Shown here: in pieces, positions 9,900-18,439 of the stretch
Position numbering within the stretch: the first letter of the stretch is position 1
Layout of the letters: each line of letters opens with the position of its first letter
DNA from: 2-02-FULL-55-14 sp964534125
GTDB taxonomy: Bacteria; Bacteroidota; Ignavibacteria; UBA10030
DNA length: 64,000 nt
Assembly (NCBI GenBank): GCA_964534125.1
Contig: CAZHOJ010000001.1
Location: 682,001-746,000 of the forward strand
Reading direction: 5' to 3'
The notes under the pieces: model-generated
Database searches by the model: none
What the model was told of the DNA's origin: nothing
What the model saw: the letters and a program-made list of their open reading frames with translations, nothing else
Translations under genes and position numbers: made by a program

Positions 9900-9935
9900 T
9901 ACGCTACACTCCTCGAAGTCACGTTCTGTTGCATG

Positions 9936-12662
9936 CTAGAAATTCAACGACATCCCGATGCGGATCTGCCGCGGTGCGGAGAAGTTCGCCGGATTGTTCA
10001 CATATTCGTCGATCGTGTTCAGACCGATCAGCCGTCCTGCCTGATACGTGAACAGATCGATGTTCGCCCGGCCGCTCGCAGCATCTACGTTGACCTCGTT
10101 CTTCGTGTCCAGGAGGTTGTACACGAGGGCAAAGACACTCACTTGAATGCCCGCGAACGAGATGGACTTGTCGGCCCGTAGGTCGACATTGAACGTGGAT
10201 GGTCTGCGGCCGCCGTTCTCGAACCGAAGGCCGTTCGAGACACGAATATCCTCCGTATACGGGAACCCTGTCCCGTACTGCATGATGGTACCGACGGTCC
10301 AGTCCCCGGGCTCTCCGACGGTCAGGGAGAGACTGAGGGTCGATCGCTGGTCCCAATTGAGCGGCACGACCTTCTTATTGGTCTCGACGGGCGGATCGCT
10401 CTGATTGTTCTGATACTCCGCATATGGGTCGGACGCGTTCCCTTCAGCGAGCTGATACGTGTAATCGAACCGGACGCTGTAGAAGTCCTGGAACCGCTTT
10501 TCCAGGGAGAGAATGAAGCCCTTGATGTTGCCGTAGTCCCTGTTGATGAAGCGGGCGTAGCGGAATCCCTCGTAGGTGTTGATGATCTCCATCCCGAGAA
10601 GGTTCCTGATATCACGCGAATAGACCGAGAAATCCAGCCCGATGACACCAAACAGCACCTGCTGCAGGCCGAGCTCGTACATGACCGTCCGCTGCGCCTC
10701 GAGATCCGGATTGCCGAGGATGCTGGAGAGCGAACTGCCGGGAGTGACCAGGTAGTCCGAGTTCACATACAGGTTCTCGAAGCTCGGGATCTGGAAGAAA
10801 TGGCCGTATGAGAAATGGATGATACCTTCGTCGGTGATCGGGAACGAGATACCGAACCGGGGACTCACCTGGAGCTTCGCTTTCGCTTTTTTGAACGTGT
10901 TCGCGTTCGGAAAGAGCGTGTTTCCCGATGGATTGCGCAGGTCGAGCGGATAGGACGAGCGGGGGTCGAAGTAGTCGAACCGGACACCCGCATTGATGAT
11001 CATGATGTCATATTCCATCTTATCCTGGATATAGGCCGAGACCTCATAGGGCTGCTTGAAATAGTCCTGGTTCCCGAGGGTTCCCGGGTTCGGATACCCG
11101 ATCTCGAAGATGAGCGCACCGGAGCTGTCGGTCTCGACCGTGTTCCGGTTCATGATGTCCATTCCGTGGGCATAGATGTTATGCTTCCGCCCTTCGATGC
11201 CGAGACCGATCTTGTGCCGTGTGGTGATCTGAGAGTTCAGCTGCCACTGCCCGATGAACGTCTCCGAATATCGATCGTACCGTCCGCCGTGGTTCCCGCC
11301 GGACCGGTACGTGTAGTTCGAGATCGGCGAGCCCTGGTACGGATCCACGTACCGGGCGTCGTACGGATCCTCGTAGAGGTATCCTTCGTACTCGAACTTG
11401 TTGTACCCGAACTTCAGCGACGTGTACGTGTCATTGCTGAGCATGTACGTGGTCTGAAGCGTATGAATGGTGCTCGTGCGGTAATGATTGGTGATCCCGT
11501 CCGGCACCCAGCGGAAGGAGTGGTCGTAATACTTGTTCCAGTTGTCATCCCAAAAGATGCCGTAGCTGATCTTCAGGTTCTCGCGTGAATAGGTGATCTT
11601 GCCGTTCGCGGAACGGCGTCTGCCGGTATTCATTGCAACGAACGCTGAGTCGCCGGAATGCGGCGTCAGGTACGCCGGATCGCCGTTGGCATCCAGGATG
11701 GGATTTCCGAGCGGATCGCGGAGCTGGATCGGTGACGGATCGGTGGTGTTGTAGATCCTCCGGCCGTAGAGGTGACCTCCCTCGAACAGGTACCTTCCTG
11801 TCGCATAGAATGAAAGCCCTTCAATGATCGGGATCGGCCCCGTCAGCATCAGCTGAAGATTGCGGGTCCGCATCTCGGACAGCGATCCGATATTGTCGAA
11901 GACGTCGGTGTGGGCCGTGATAAAATCGCCGGCGTATGCCGACACGGAGCCATGCAGGTCACGGGACCCTTCCTGTGTCACGATATTCACCACTCCGGAC
12001 ATCGCTTGCCCGTATTCCGCATTGAACGTACCGCTGATAACCTCCATCTCGCGGATGGATGAGTTGTCGATCTCGATGCTTCGCTGGTTGTTGTACGGGT
12101 CGTTCACGGCGACGCCGTCGATGAGGTAGGCAACCTCGTTCGAGCGGCCGCCCCTGAAATGCCCGCCGACAACGCCGGCCTGGATATTGACCACTTGGCC
12201 GATGTTCTCGGTGGGGATCCGTTTCAGTTCGTCCGCGGAGACGGTCACGGAGGTGGAGGTCAGGTCACGCTGGACCAGAGGCCGTTCGGCCTGCACGATG
12301 ACCTCTTCGCCTTCGACCATTGCTGAGTTCATCTCGACGTCGAGCTTCGTCGTCAGATCGATCTTTACCACTACGTCCTGCACGATCGTCCTTCCGTAGC
12401 CGACGTAGGTCACGACAACGGTATACGTTCCCGGAGGAATGTTCTGGACCGCATAGAACCCGTCCGTATCCGTCGAAGCGCCCAGATACGTCCCCTGGAG
12501 GGCCACATTGGCGCCGATGAGCGGTTCACCGGTATCCGCATCCTTCACGGTTCCGGCGATCTTGCCGGTCGTCCCGGCCATCATTAGGACCGGCAGCAGA
12601 AGGATCAGAAGAATGATCGTCAGGGTGTTCCTGCATCGTCTCATGATGTGTATCCAGGTCAT
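9936..12662 (-). CDS. TonB-dependent outer-membrane receptor with carboxypeptidase-regulatory-like domain
   Basis: A 908-residue outer-membrane receptor that would import an oligosaccharide using TonB energy. Signal peptide about 7-30; an alternative in-frame start at 12644 (MRRCRNTL) would give a cleaner signal and neither start has a strong ribosome-binding site. Residues 32-115 form the carboxypeptidase-regulatory-like sandwich (GTVKDADTGEPLIGANVAL). The plug follows (about 135-250) with EVAYLIDGVAVNDPYN and EYGQAMSGVVNIVT. The remaining two-thirds is a 22-strand-type barrel ending in GMSLNF. It lacks an adjacent SusD partner, unlike the second receptor in this window, so substrate binding may be supplied by the flanking surface proteins. 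A hairpin terminator lies between it and the upstream CBM9-like gene. Confidence 0.93.
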   Translation of the reverse strand: MTWIHIMRRCRNTLTIILLILLLPVLMMAGTTGKIAGTVKDADTGEPLIGANVALQGTYLGASTDTDGFYAVQNIPPGTYTVVVTYVGYGRTIVQDVVVKIDLTTKLDVEMNSAMVEGEEVIVQAERPLVQRDLTSTSVTVSADELKRIPTENIGQVVNIQAGVVGGHFRGGRSNEVAYLIDGVAVNDPYNNQRSIEIDNSSIREMEVISGTFNAEYGQAMSGVVNIVTQEGSRDLHGSVSAYAGDFITAHTDVFDNIGSLSEMRTRNLQLMLTGPIPIIEGLSFYATGRYLFEGGHLYGRRIYNTTDPSPIQLRDPLGNPILDANGDPAYLTPHSGDSAFVAMNTGRRRSANGKITYSRENLKISYGIFWDDNWNKYYDHSFRWVPDGITNHYRTSTIHTLQTTYMLSNDTYTSLKFGYNKFEYEGYLYEDPYDARYVDPYQGSPISNYTYRSGGNHGGRYDRYSETFIGQWQLNSQITTRHKIGLGIEGRKHNIYAHGMDIMNRNTVETDSSGALIFEIGYPNPGTLGNQDYFKQPYEVSAYIQDKMEYDIMIINAGVRFDYFDPRSSYPLDLRNPSGNTLFPNANTFKKAKAKLQVSPRFGISFPITDEGIIHFSYGHFFQIPSFENLYVNSDYLVTPGSSLSSILGNPDLEAQRTVMYELGLQQVLFGVIGLDFSVYSRDIRNLLGMEIINTYEGFRYARFINRDYGNIKGFILSLEKRFQDFYSVRFDYTYQLAEGNASDPYAEYQNNQSDPPVETNKKVVPLNWDQRSTLSLSLTVGEPGDWTVGTIMQYGTGFPYTEDIRVSNGLRFENGGRRPSTFNVDLRADKSISFAGIQVSVFALVYNLLDTKNEVNVDAASGRANIDLFTYQAGRLIGLNTIDEYVNNPANFSAPRQIRIGMSLNF

Positions 12663-12691
12663 CTATTACGTGGGGTCAGAGCTCGAAAAGA

Positions 12692-12722
12692 ACGGCGGGG
12701 TGCGGTGAGACCGCACCCCGCC
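12692..12722 (-). terminator. Strong hairpin terminator/attenuator between CBM9-like gene and TonB receptor
   Basis: Perfect inverted repeat CGGCGGGGTGCGG / CCGCACCCCGCCG with a short loop, followed on the minus strand by TTCTTTTC. It lies 9 bases after the stop of the 836-residue surface protein and 30 bases before the receptor start. It would let the first gene be expressed in excess of the downstream ones, or fully separate the two units. Confidence 0.8.
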
Positions 12723-12730
12723 GAAGGGTC

Positions 12731-15241
12731 TTACTTGAGGAGCACCATCTTCTTGATGGAGGTGAACTCCCCTGCATCCAGACGGTAGAAATACACGCCG
12801 GTCGACATCAGACCGGTGATCTCCCGCGTATTGAAGGTGGCCGTATAGCTGCCGGCCTCCTGATGCGTATCGACCAACGTCGCAACCTCACGGCCAACGA
12901 GGTCATACACGCGCAGCGTCACGCGACCAGCCTTCTCCAGGCTGTAGCGGATCTGCGTCGAGGGGTTGAACGGGTTCGGATAGTTCTGGCTCAGCACATA
13001 CCGCTGCGGCGTCGCATCGGTCTGTTCCACGCTGGTCGTGGGCTTCCAGAGATCTCCGATCCAGGTGTAGGTCCAATTGTACATGTTCTGCCACGAGTTG
13101 TCCTGATTGAACACCGAGTACGCCAGGATCCCCTCGCGGCTGCTTCCGTCGTTGTCGTTGATCGCGAAATCGATCGGAAGCCGCTTCCCTTCTTCCGGAT
13201 GGAAGCGGGCGGCTGTTTTGGACGTATGCTTTGCCGCCAGCGAGTCCAGCGAGAGCTTCGCTTCGACGACGTATCCGGCCTCCAGGGACTTCTCGACGTA
13301 GGCATAGTCGACCGAATCCGCTCCGCGCAGATACGGGACTCCGCCGTTGTCGTCGAACATCTCATTGGAGTTGAACCGGAAATGATAGTCCGGGGTCGTT
13401 CCGCCACGGTAACCGGAGTGACGGCGCGTGCGCCAGTCATACAGGCCGATGAACAGGTCCGGAGCGTCCTTCTCCCAGGAATTGTTGGAGTTCTGGCTGA
13501 CGAGATTGTCTGTGACATCGAAAGCCACGTACAGGTAATCCGCATCGAAGGCCACGTATGCTTTTGCCGACAGATCACCATCGTTGTCGATGGTCATGTT
13601 CGGCGTGACATGGGCGGTCAGGGAATCCTTGGAGATCAGGAAATAGGTCATGCCTGCCCATTCGGAGAGGTTTCCGTCTGCCGTGAAGTTCGCAGGGGCC
13701 GTCTTGTTGATGGTCGGCACGCCCTTCGCCAGCGTCGTCGTTGCCGTCGCGCTGACATGAAGCGGGCTCTCGTTCCCCGCCGCATCCGTCGCCATCACGC
13801 CATAGTAGAGCGAGACGTTCTGGTCGGTGTTGGGTGAACGGAGCAGATGCGTGAACGATTGCGTCCCCGCAGGAAGGTTGTATCCGCCCGTCGGATCGGG
13901 AGCATCCTCGACGCCGGGGTCATCCAGCGACGTGAACACATTCTCGCTCCAATACACGTTGTATTTTGCCTCGGACTCGTTCGGCGTGTCAGTCCAGGTG
14001 ATAAGGTTCTGGAACGCACCGCCCGTCGCCGAAATACCCGTCGGGGCATCCGGGGCGATCACATCGAACACAGGACTTCCGGTCCACCAGTCTGTAATGT
14101 AAATGACGCGCCCTTCGATTCCATTCCCTTCAGCCATGAACTGCGCGACCGATATTGCGGATGAATCGAAGTTTGAAGTCCCGTCCTGGTAGTCAAGCTC
14201 TCTCAATGCAAAGGCATAGTCATGCCATGAACCGTCCGCCGTGGGTACGAATTTCTTGCCAATCTTGGCGGTCCCATCCTCAAGTTGCATCCGAATCTCG
14301 CCAACCGCAGAATCGAGCTTCATCTTGAACTTGATGCTATCGGTAGGCCAAGAACCTGCCAGATTAATCGCCGGAGAAACGTTCCAACCAGCACCTGTCC
14401 AGCCATTGCCCTGTGTCCATTTCAACGCATTCGTCTTTGGCAGCGGACCAGCATTCTCTTCGAGCACAATACTTGCCCCCCAGCTGAAATAGCCCGAGGC
14501 AAGATTGCCACTCAGTGCTTTTCCATTAAAGAAGACAAATGGAACCGAACGTATACCGAACCTTGTGAACGCATCGAACAGGATCGTCGTCGAGTCAGCG
14601 GGGATATTGTTCGGATCGGTCCATCCGGTGGTGACGATCCCGAACGTGAACTGCGTGATCTTGTCCCTGTCCAGCTTCCTGTTGTTCCAGGTGAAACCAC
14701 CCCAGCCGGAAGGGGCGACGACAAACCCGTCGGCGTTCGGGACAGTTCCACCGTCCGACACACGCTCGATGAGCGGAACGCGAAGATTGATCCACCCATT
14801 AGTACTATCGATCACCGTCGTGTTCTCGTAGATATATTCCTCCCAGGCACCGGCAACAGAGTCTCTGATCTGGATACGGAAGACGAGGTACTCAGGATGC
14901 TTCGGGACTTCGGTGACCTTGATCCAGACGCTGAGGGATTCGCTCAGGCTCCAGTCCCAGAATGTCCCGGACTCGGCAACGTAGGCGACGTTGCTGTACG
15001 ACCCCCACGGATGGAACGCGCCGATGACCGACCGGACCTTCAGAGCCGACGTGCCTTCCTGTTTGTCCGTCGTCTCGGCGGTCAGGACAATGGAACTTGG
15101 CGCGCCTTCATCGCTGGTCACGTAGATCGTGTCCGGTTTTGCATGTTCAAAATTGTCGATGGCAACCTCGAACGGATTCTGCGCCATGACGGGCAGAGCG
15201 AGGACAACCAGAGCGACAAGGAGAAACTGTATCATCCGCAT
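12731..15241 (-). CDS. Surface glycan-binding protein with CBM9-like domain and T9SS sorting domain
   Basis: An 836-residue secreted protein. The signal peptide ends at VMAQ (about 21). Two beta-sandwich regions follow (about 25-235 and 250-395) that look like carbohydrate-binding jelly rolls (EGTSALKVRS; NALKWTQGNGWTGAGW). A fibronectin-III-like domain (about 400-500) includes PTGISATGGAFQNLITWTD. A CBM9/DOMON-like domain (about 515-735) includes DGNLSEWAG, AYVAFDADYLYVAFDVTD and FAINDND. The C-terminus is a standard T9SS sorting domain: VLSQNYPNPFNPSTQIRY, then GVYFYRLDAGEFTSIKKMVL. No catalytic residues were recognised, so it is most likely a surface polysaccharide-binding protein. It is the first gene after a sigma-54-type promoter at 15353-15367 and is preceded by a GGAGG ribosome-binding site. 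Confidence 0.88.
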   Translation of the reverse strand: MRMIQFLLVALVVLALPVMAQNPFEVAIDNFEHAKPDTIYVTSDEGAPSSIVLTAETTDKQEGTSALKVRSVIGAFHPWGSYSNVAYVAESGTFWDWSLSESLSVWIKVTEVPKHPEYLVFRIQIRDSVAGAWEEYIYENTTVIDSTNGWINLRVPLIERVSDGGTVPNADGFVVAPSGWGGFTWNNRKLDRDKITQFTFGIVTTGWTDPNNIPADSTTILFDAFTRFGIRSVPFVFFNGKALSGNLASGYFSWGASIVLEENAGPLPKTNALKWTQGNGWTGAGWNVSPAINLAGSWPTDSIKFKMKLDSAVGEIRMQLEDGTAKIGKKFVPTADGSWHDYAFALRELDYQDGTSNFDSSAISVAQFMAEGNGIEGRVIYITDWWTGSPVFDVIAPDAPTGISATGGAFQNLITWTDTPNESEAKYNVYWSENVFTSLDDPGVEDAPDPTGGYNLPAGTQSFTHLLRSPNTDQNVSLYYGVMATDAAGNESPLHVSATATTTLAKGVPTINKTAPANFTADGNLSEWAGMTYFLISKDSLTAHVTPNMTIDNDGDLSAKAYVAFDADYLYVAFDVTDNLVSQNSNNSWEKDAPDLFIGLYDWRTRRHSGYRGGTTPDYHFRFNSNEMFDDNGGVPYLRGADSVDYAYVEKSLEAGYVVEAKLSLDSLAAKHTSKTAARFHPEEGKRLPIDFAINDNDGSSREGILAYSVFNQDNSWQNMYNWTYTWIGDLWKPTTSVEQTDATPQRYVLSQNYPNPFNPSTQIRYSLEKAGRVTLRVYDLVGREVATLVDTHQEAGSYTATFNTREITGLMSTGVYFYRLDAGEFTSIKKMVLLK

Positions 15242-15352
15242 GGTGATACCTCCGGTATGTGAATGAATGATGGGTGAGTTTCTGATTGCCGAGCCAGCCG
15301 GAAAGAAAAACCCTTGGATGGCAGCAACGGATGTGTTGTCGCAATTGACAAC

Positions 15353-15367
15353 GCAATAGACGTGCCG
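15353..15367 (-). promoter_or_regulatory. Sigma-54 (RpoN) -24/-12 promoter
   Basis: The minus strand reads CGGCACGTCTATTGCG. The -24 GG (15366-15365) and the -12 GC (15354-15353) are separated by exactly 10 bases, matching the RpoN consensus TGGCACG-N4-TTGC at all positions except the first. It lies about 112 bases before the start of the 836-residue surface protein. Directly upstream is the gene of a sigma-54 enhancer-binding regulator, which is the class of protein such a promoter needs. Confidence 0.75.
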
Positions 15368-15409
15368 CTGTTATTTTATTCAATTTTAGGGGTTTTTCGC
15401 GGAATTCGC

Positions 15410-15454
15410 TATCAGAATGATAACGATTGACGCGGGGGAGTGCAAATTCTGATA
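15410..15454. promoter_or_regulatory. Candidate enhancer site: spaced inverted repeat upstream of the sigma-54 promoter
   Basis: Perfect 9-base arms TATCAGAAT (15410-15418) and ATTCTGATA (15446-15454) separated by 27 bases, with GATAACG repeated beside both. The centre is about 70-80 bases upstream of the -24/-12 element, a usual position for binding of a sigma-54 activator. It also lies 16 bases after the regulator gene stop, but the long loop and lack of a T-run make a terminator unlikely. Confidence 0.45.
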
Positions 15455-15469
15455 ACGCAGCTGGGGGAG

Positions 15470-16927
15470 CTACTTGAGGCCAAGTTCCTTGCCAAGGCGA
15501 TGATAGTTTGACCGGGCCAATCCGAGCTTTCGCGCAGCTTCTGCGTCGGATGAGGAGTGATCGCGGATAAAAGTGATGTATTTGATACGGAACTGCCGCT
15601 CCATCTCACGAAGGGTCACGACATCCGATCCCGCAGCAAAGAACAGCGCATCCCGGAGATGCCCCGCAGGGAGGGACGGATCGAGTGCCAGCACCTCCTT
15701 GACGGTCGTTTCTGTGATTCTGTCGATACCCATCAGCAGGACCCGCTGTACGGCGTTCTTCAATTCACGCACGTTCCCCGGCCAGGGATACATCTGGAGG
15801 ACCTGCAGAGCCGCTTCGTCCGTTATGGGTGCCTGGACGCCAACTTCTGTGCTCATCTGTCTCAGAAAATGCTCCCACAGCACGAGCACGTCCTCCGGCC
15901 GGTCCTTGAGGTCTGTGACATGCACCGGCAGAACGTTCAGACGGTAGAAGAGGTCCTCACGGAACCGTCCTGCCAGGACCTCCTGATGCAGGTTCTTGTT
16001 CGTGGCCGCGATGATGCGAACGTCCACTTTGACCCTGTCTGTCCGCCCGATCTTCTCGATCTCCCCCTCCTGAATGACACGCAGGAGCTTCACCTGCGCC
16101 GCAAGCGGGAGTTCGCCGATCTCGTCCAGGAATAGCGTCCCGTGATGCGCGACCTCGAAGAGGCCCTGCTTCGAACGGTCCGCGCCTGTGAAGGCCCCTT
16201 TCTCATACCCGAAGAGCTCGCTTTCGATCAGGTCGTCCGGTATCCCTCCGCAATTGATCGGCACGAACTGTTCGAGTTTCCGGTTGCTCTCATAATGGAT
16301 ATGCGTCGCAACGAGCTCCTTGCCCACTCCGGAGGAACCGGAAATCAGGACCGGAGCATCGGATGTCGCAAGCTGCGAGATTGTTCCGCGCACTTTCTGC
16401 GTCTGACCGGATATCCCGAGGATCTTCGCCCGCGTGACCCGTTCTTCCGCATAGCGTAGCAGTTTGCGCTCTGACCTCGAGCGTTCGTTCTCGAGGACCT
16501 TCTTCTCATATGCATTCAGGATGCTGATGACAAAATCGGTCGGCTGATAGATGTACTCTTCGATATCGGTGGGATACTTCGTGCAATACCAGTACGCTCC
16601 GGACTTGAGGAGGCTGTTCGCGAAGTCGTAGTCTGTGATGTTGATCGTCATCTTGGTGACGACGATGATCTGCAGCGAATGCGATATCTTCTTGATGGCC
16701 CGGATGAGCGGCGCCCCCATCAGGCCGCCGGACAGCTGCAGGTCCATGATGACGATATCATACTGGTCTTTCTTCCTCTCCAGCAGGGCAAGTGCCTCGT
16801 CGCCGTTCGACACGATGTCGCGTATCTGGATACTGTCCCCGAATACCTTGAGCGTGTTCCGGATCCGGTAGACGTCGAAATCCTCATCCTCGATCAGCAG
16901 CAGCCGTATGGTCGCATCGGTCAGCAT
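15470..16927 (-). CDS. Sigma-54-dependent response regulator (NtrC family)
   Basis: A 485-residue transcriptional activator. The receiver domain (1-125) has the acidic pair in LLIEDEDFDVY and phospho-acceptor D62 in DIVIMDLQLSG. A linker helix leads to the AAA+ domain (about 165-400) with Walker A GSSGVGKE, the sigma-54 contact loop GAFTGA, FLDEIGELP, and FREDLFYRLNVLPVH. A C-terminal Fis-type helix-turn-helix reads AEAARKLGLARSNYHRLGKE. All parts needed to activate an RpoN promoter are present. It starts 3 bases after the stop of the histidine kinase, which is its obvious partner. The nearest RpoN promoter is at 15353-15367 on the same strand, driving the surface glycan-binding gene, which is the predicted target. 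Confidence 0.96.
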   Translation of the reverse strand: MLTDATIRLLLIEDEDFDVYRIRNTLKVFGDSIQIRDIVSNGDEALALLERKKDQYDIVIMDLQLSGGLMGAPLIRAIKKISHSLQIIVVTKMTINITDYDFANSLLKSGAYWYCTKYPTDIEEYIYQPTDFVISILNAYEKKVLENERSRSERKLLRYAEERVTRAKILGISGQTQKVRGTISQLATSDAPVLISGSSGVGKELVATHIHYESNRKLEQFVPINCGGIPDDLIESELFGYEKGAFTGADRSKQGLFEVAHHGTLFLDEIGELPLAAQVKLLRVIQEGEIEKIGRTDRVKVDVRIIAATNKNLHQEVLAGRFREDLFYRLNVLPVHVTDLKDRPEDVLVLWEHFLRQMSTEVGVQAPITDEAALQVLQMYPWPGNVRELKNAVQRVLLMGIDRITETTVKEVLALDPSLPAGHLRDALFFAAGSDVVTLREMERQFRIKYITFIRDHSSSDAEAARKLGLARSNYHRLGKELGLK

Positions 16928-16930
16928 GTC

Positions 16931-18439
16931 CTACACCCCCGCACACGGAAACGTGATGGTGAACCGCGCACCCCCTTCGTCCCTGTTCCCCGCATCGAGG
17001 GTCCAGCCGAGGCGCTGTGTGGCGATCTCGTGGGAAATGTAGCATCCATAGCCTGAATGCCCCTTGCGGCTTTGCGGATGGTGCGTGACATCCTCCAGAA
17101 AGATCTGCCGTGTTCCCCTGTCGTTCGGCTCAAGGAGCTCCGGGACGATCCCGCCGCCGTTATCCTCGATCAGCACGGATCCCCGCTTCGCATCCGGGTC
17201 GAACCGCGTCGAGACCCGCACCATGATCTCTTCCCCCGTCGCGTGGTCCAGCGAGTTCTGGATCAATGGCTCCAGCACCTCCCAGATGACATATTCATTC
17301 GCCGGCACGTGCGGGAGCGCCGGGTCAAGGTCGAGGTCGATGCGAACGTTCCGTCGGGCGTACGATCCCCTCCGGAAGATGTTGTCCACGAGGAAACGGA
17401 TGAGGGCATTGACATCCGTCCGGAACATCGGCCCGCGTATCGTCTGGAGGGGCGGGTCGTACCACTTCATGTCGTAAATGACACGCCCGATGAAGCTGAT
17501 GTACTTGTCGATCCGGGCCTTGAGAGCAGGCATCGTCTCGGGCGTCATCATCCGCAGGTCCTCCTTGATGAATCCGCTGACTTTCTCCGCCTTATGGTGG
17601 GTATGGTAGATGCGCTTCGTGAAGGCGAGTTCCTTCTGATGGTGGATCTGGTCCGCGAGATGCTGTTTCTGCTCTTCAAAAAGTGCCTTCTGGGCATCGT
17701 CCCGTTCCTGAAGGGTCCTTGTCGAGATGTAGAACATCGCCACCAGCCCTATGATAATGAGGGCAGCATAAGCCAGGACCGTTTCATCATAGCTGAGCGT
17801 GAGGACATCGGTCAAAAAGAACAGGTTCGGCGAGCTCCGCATGTAGACGGCCCCTGTATACTCGCCCCTAGGTACGAACGGAACGAAGACGTGGAATGTC
17901 CCCGTTCCCTCGACGACCGTCTGGATCTGCTCCATGGTCCGGAGGGTGTGTTCCACTCTGTGGAAGAGCTCCTCCACCTGAACATCCGGGATATCGCGGG
18001 CATCGTCTGCAATCCCCCCACCGTAGAAATGATCGTAGAGATCCCCTCCATCGCGGATGGAGACCATTCCAGCCCCTTTTGGGATGAGGATGGATACGCT
18101 TTCCACGTTCTGGTCGAGGATCTGCTGGCTGAAAATGATGTTGAAGTCCTGGATGATCTGCTGACGATGCGCCTCGCTGCGCACATCCCCGGCCGTCGCC
18201 TCGAGAAGCAACTCGAACGACGTGGCTGTCAGGTTCGCAATGCGTTCCGCCGCATCCTGCCGGTACCAGTCGCGGGAACTGTCATACAGGCTTTGCAGTG
18301 ACTGCTGGCTGATGGAAAGGACGATGATCTGGAACGCGATCAGGACGAGCAGCAGAATGGCGAGATGGCGGATCTCGAACCGGTACTTTCTGAGCCCTCG
18401 TATCCACAGGGACCTTTTTGAGGAAGGCGAGAGGGTCAT
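16931..18439 (-). CDS. Membrane sensor histidine kinase
   Basis: A 502-residue sensor kinase. Transmembrane helix 1 is LAILLLVLIAFQIIVLSIS (about 27-45), then a periplasmic domain of about 175 residues, helix 2 YAALIIIGLVAMFYI (about 225-240), and a charged coiled coil. The ATPase domain (about 365-500) has the N box EVLEPLIQNSLDHA, the G1 box IEDNGGGI and the G2-like GHSGYGCYIS. A standard H box is not obvious; the best candidate phospho-acceptor region is RIYHTHHKAEKVSG (about 285). The gene overlaps the upstream solute-binding protein gene by 4 bases and is 3 bases from the response regulator. That layout suggests the binding protein is the ligand sensor and the kinase relays the signal to the regulator. 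Confidence 0.9.
   Translation of the reverse strand: MTLSPSSKRSLWIRGLRKYRFEIRHLAILLLVLIAFQIIVLSISQQSLQSLYDSSRDWYRQDAAERIANLTATSFELLLEATAGDVRSEAHRQQIIQDFNIIFSQQILDQNVESVSILIPKGAGMVSIRDGGDLYDHFYGGGIADDARDIPDVQVEELFHRVEHTLRTMEQIQTVVEGTGTFHVFVPFVPRGEYTGAVYMRSSPNLFFLTDVLTLSYDETVLAYAALIIIGLVAMFYISTRTLQERDDAQKALFEEQKQHLADQIHHQKELAFTKRIYHTHHKAEKVSGFIKEDLRMMTPETMPALKARIDKYISFIGRVIYDMKWYDPPLQTIRGPMFRTDVNALIRFLVDNIFRRGSYARRNVRIDLDLDPALPHVPANEYVIWEVLEPLIQNSLDHATGEEIMVRVSTRFDPDAKRGSVLIEDNGGGIVPELLEPNDRGTRQIFLEDVTHHPQSRKGHSGYGCYISHEIATQRLGWTLDAGNRDEGGARFTITFPCAGV

Noticed and set aside
15410..15454. Inverted repeat as terminator of the sensor operon
   Set aside because: The loop is 27 bases, the stem only 9 AT-rich pairs, and no T-run follows.
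17057..18301. 414-codon plus-strand open frame opposite the histidine kinase
   Set aside because: Shadow of the kinase; Arg/Asp/Val-rich without motifs.
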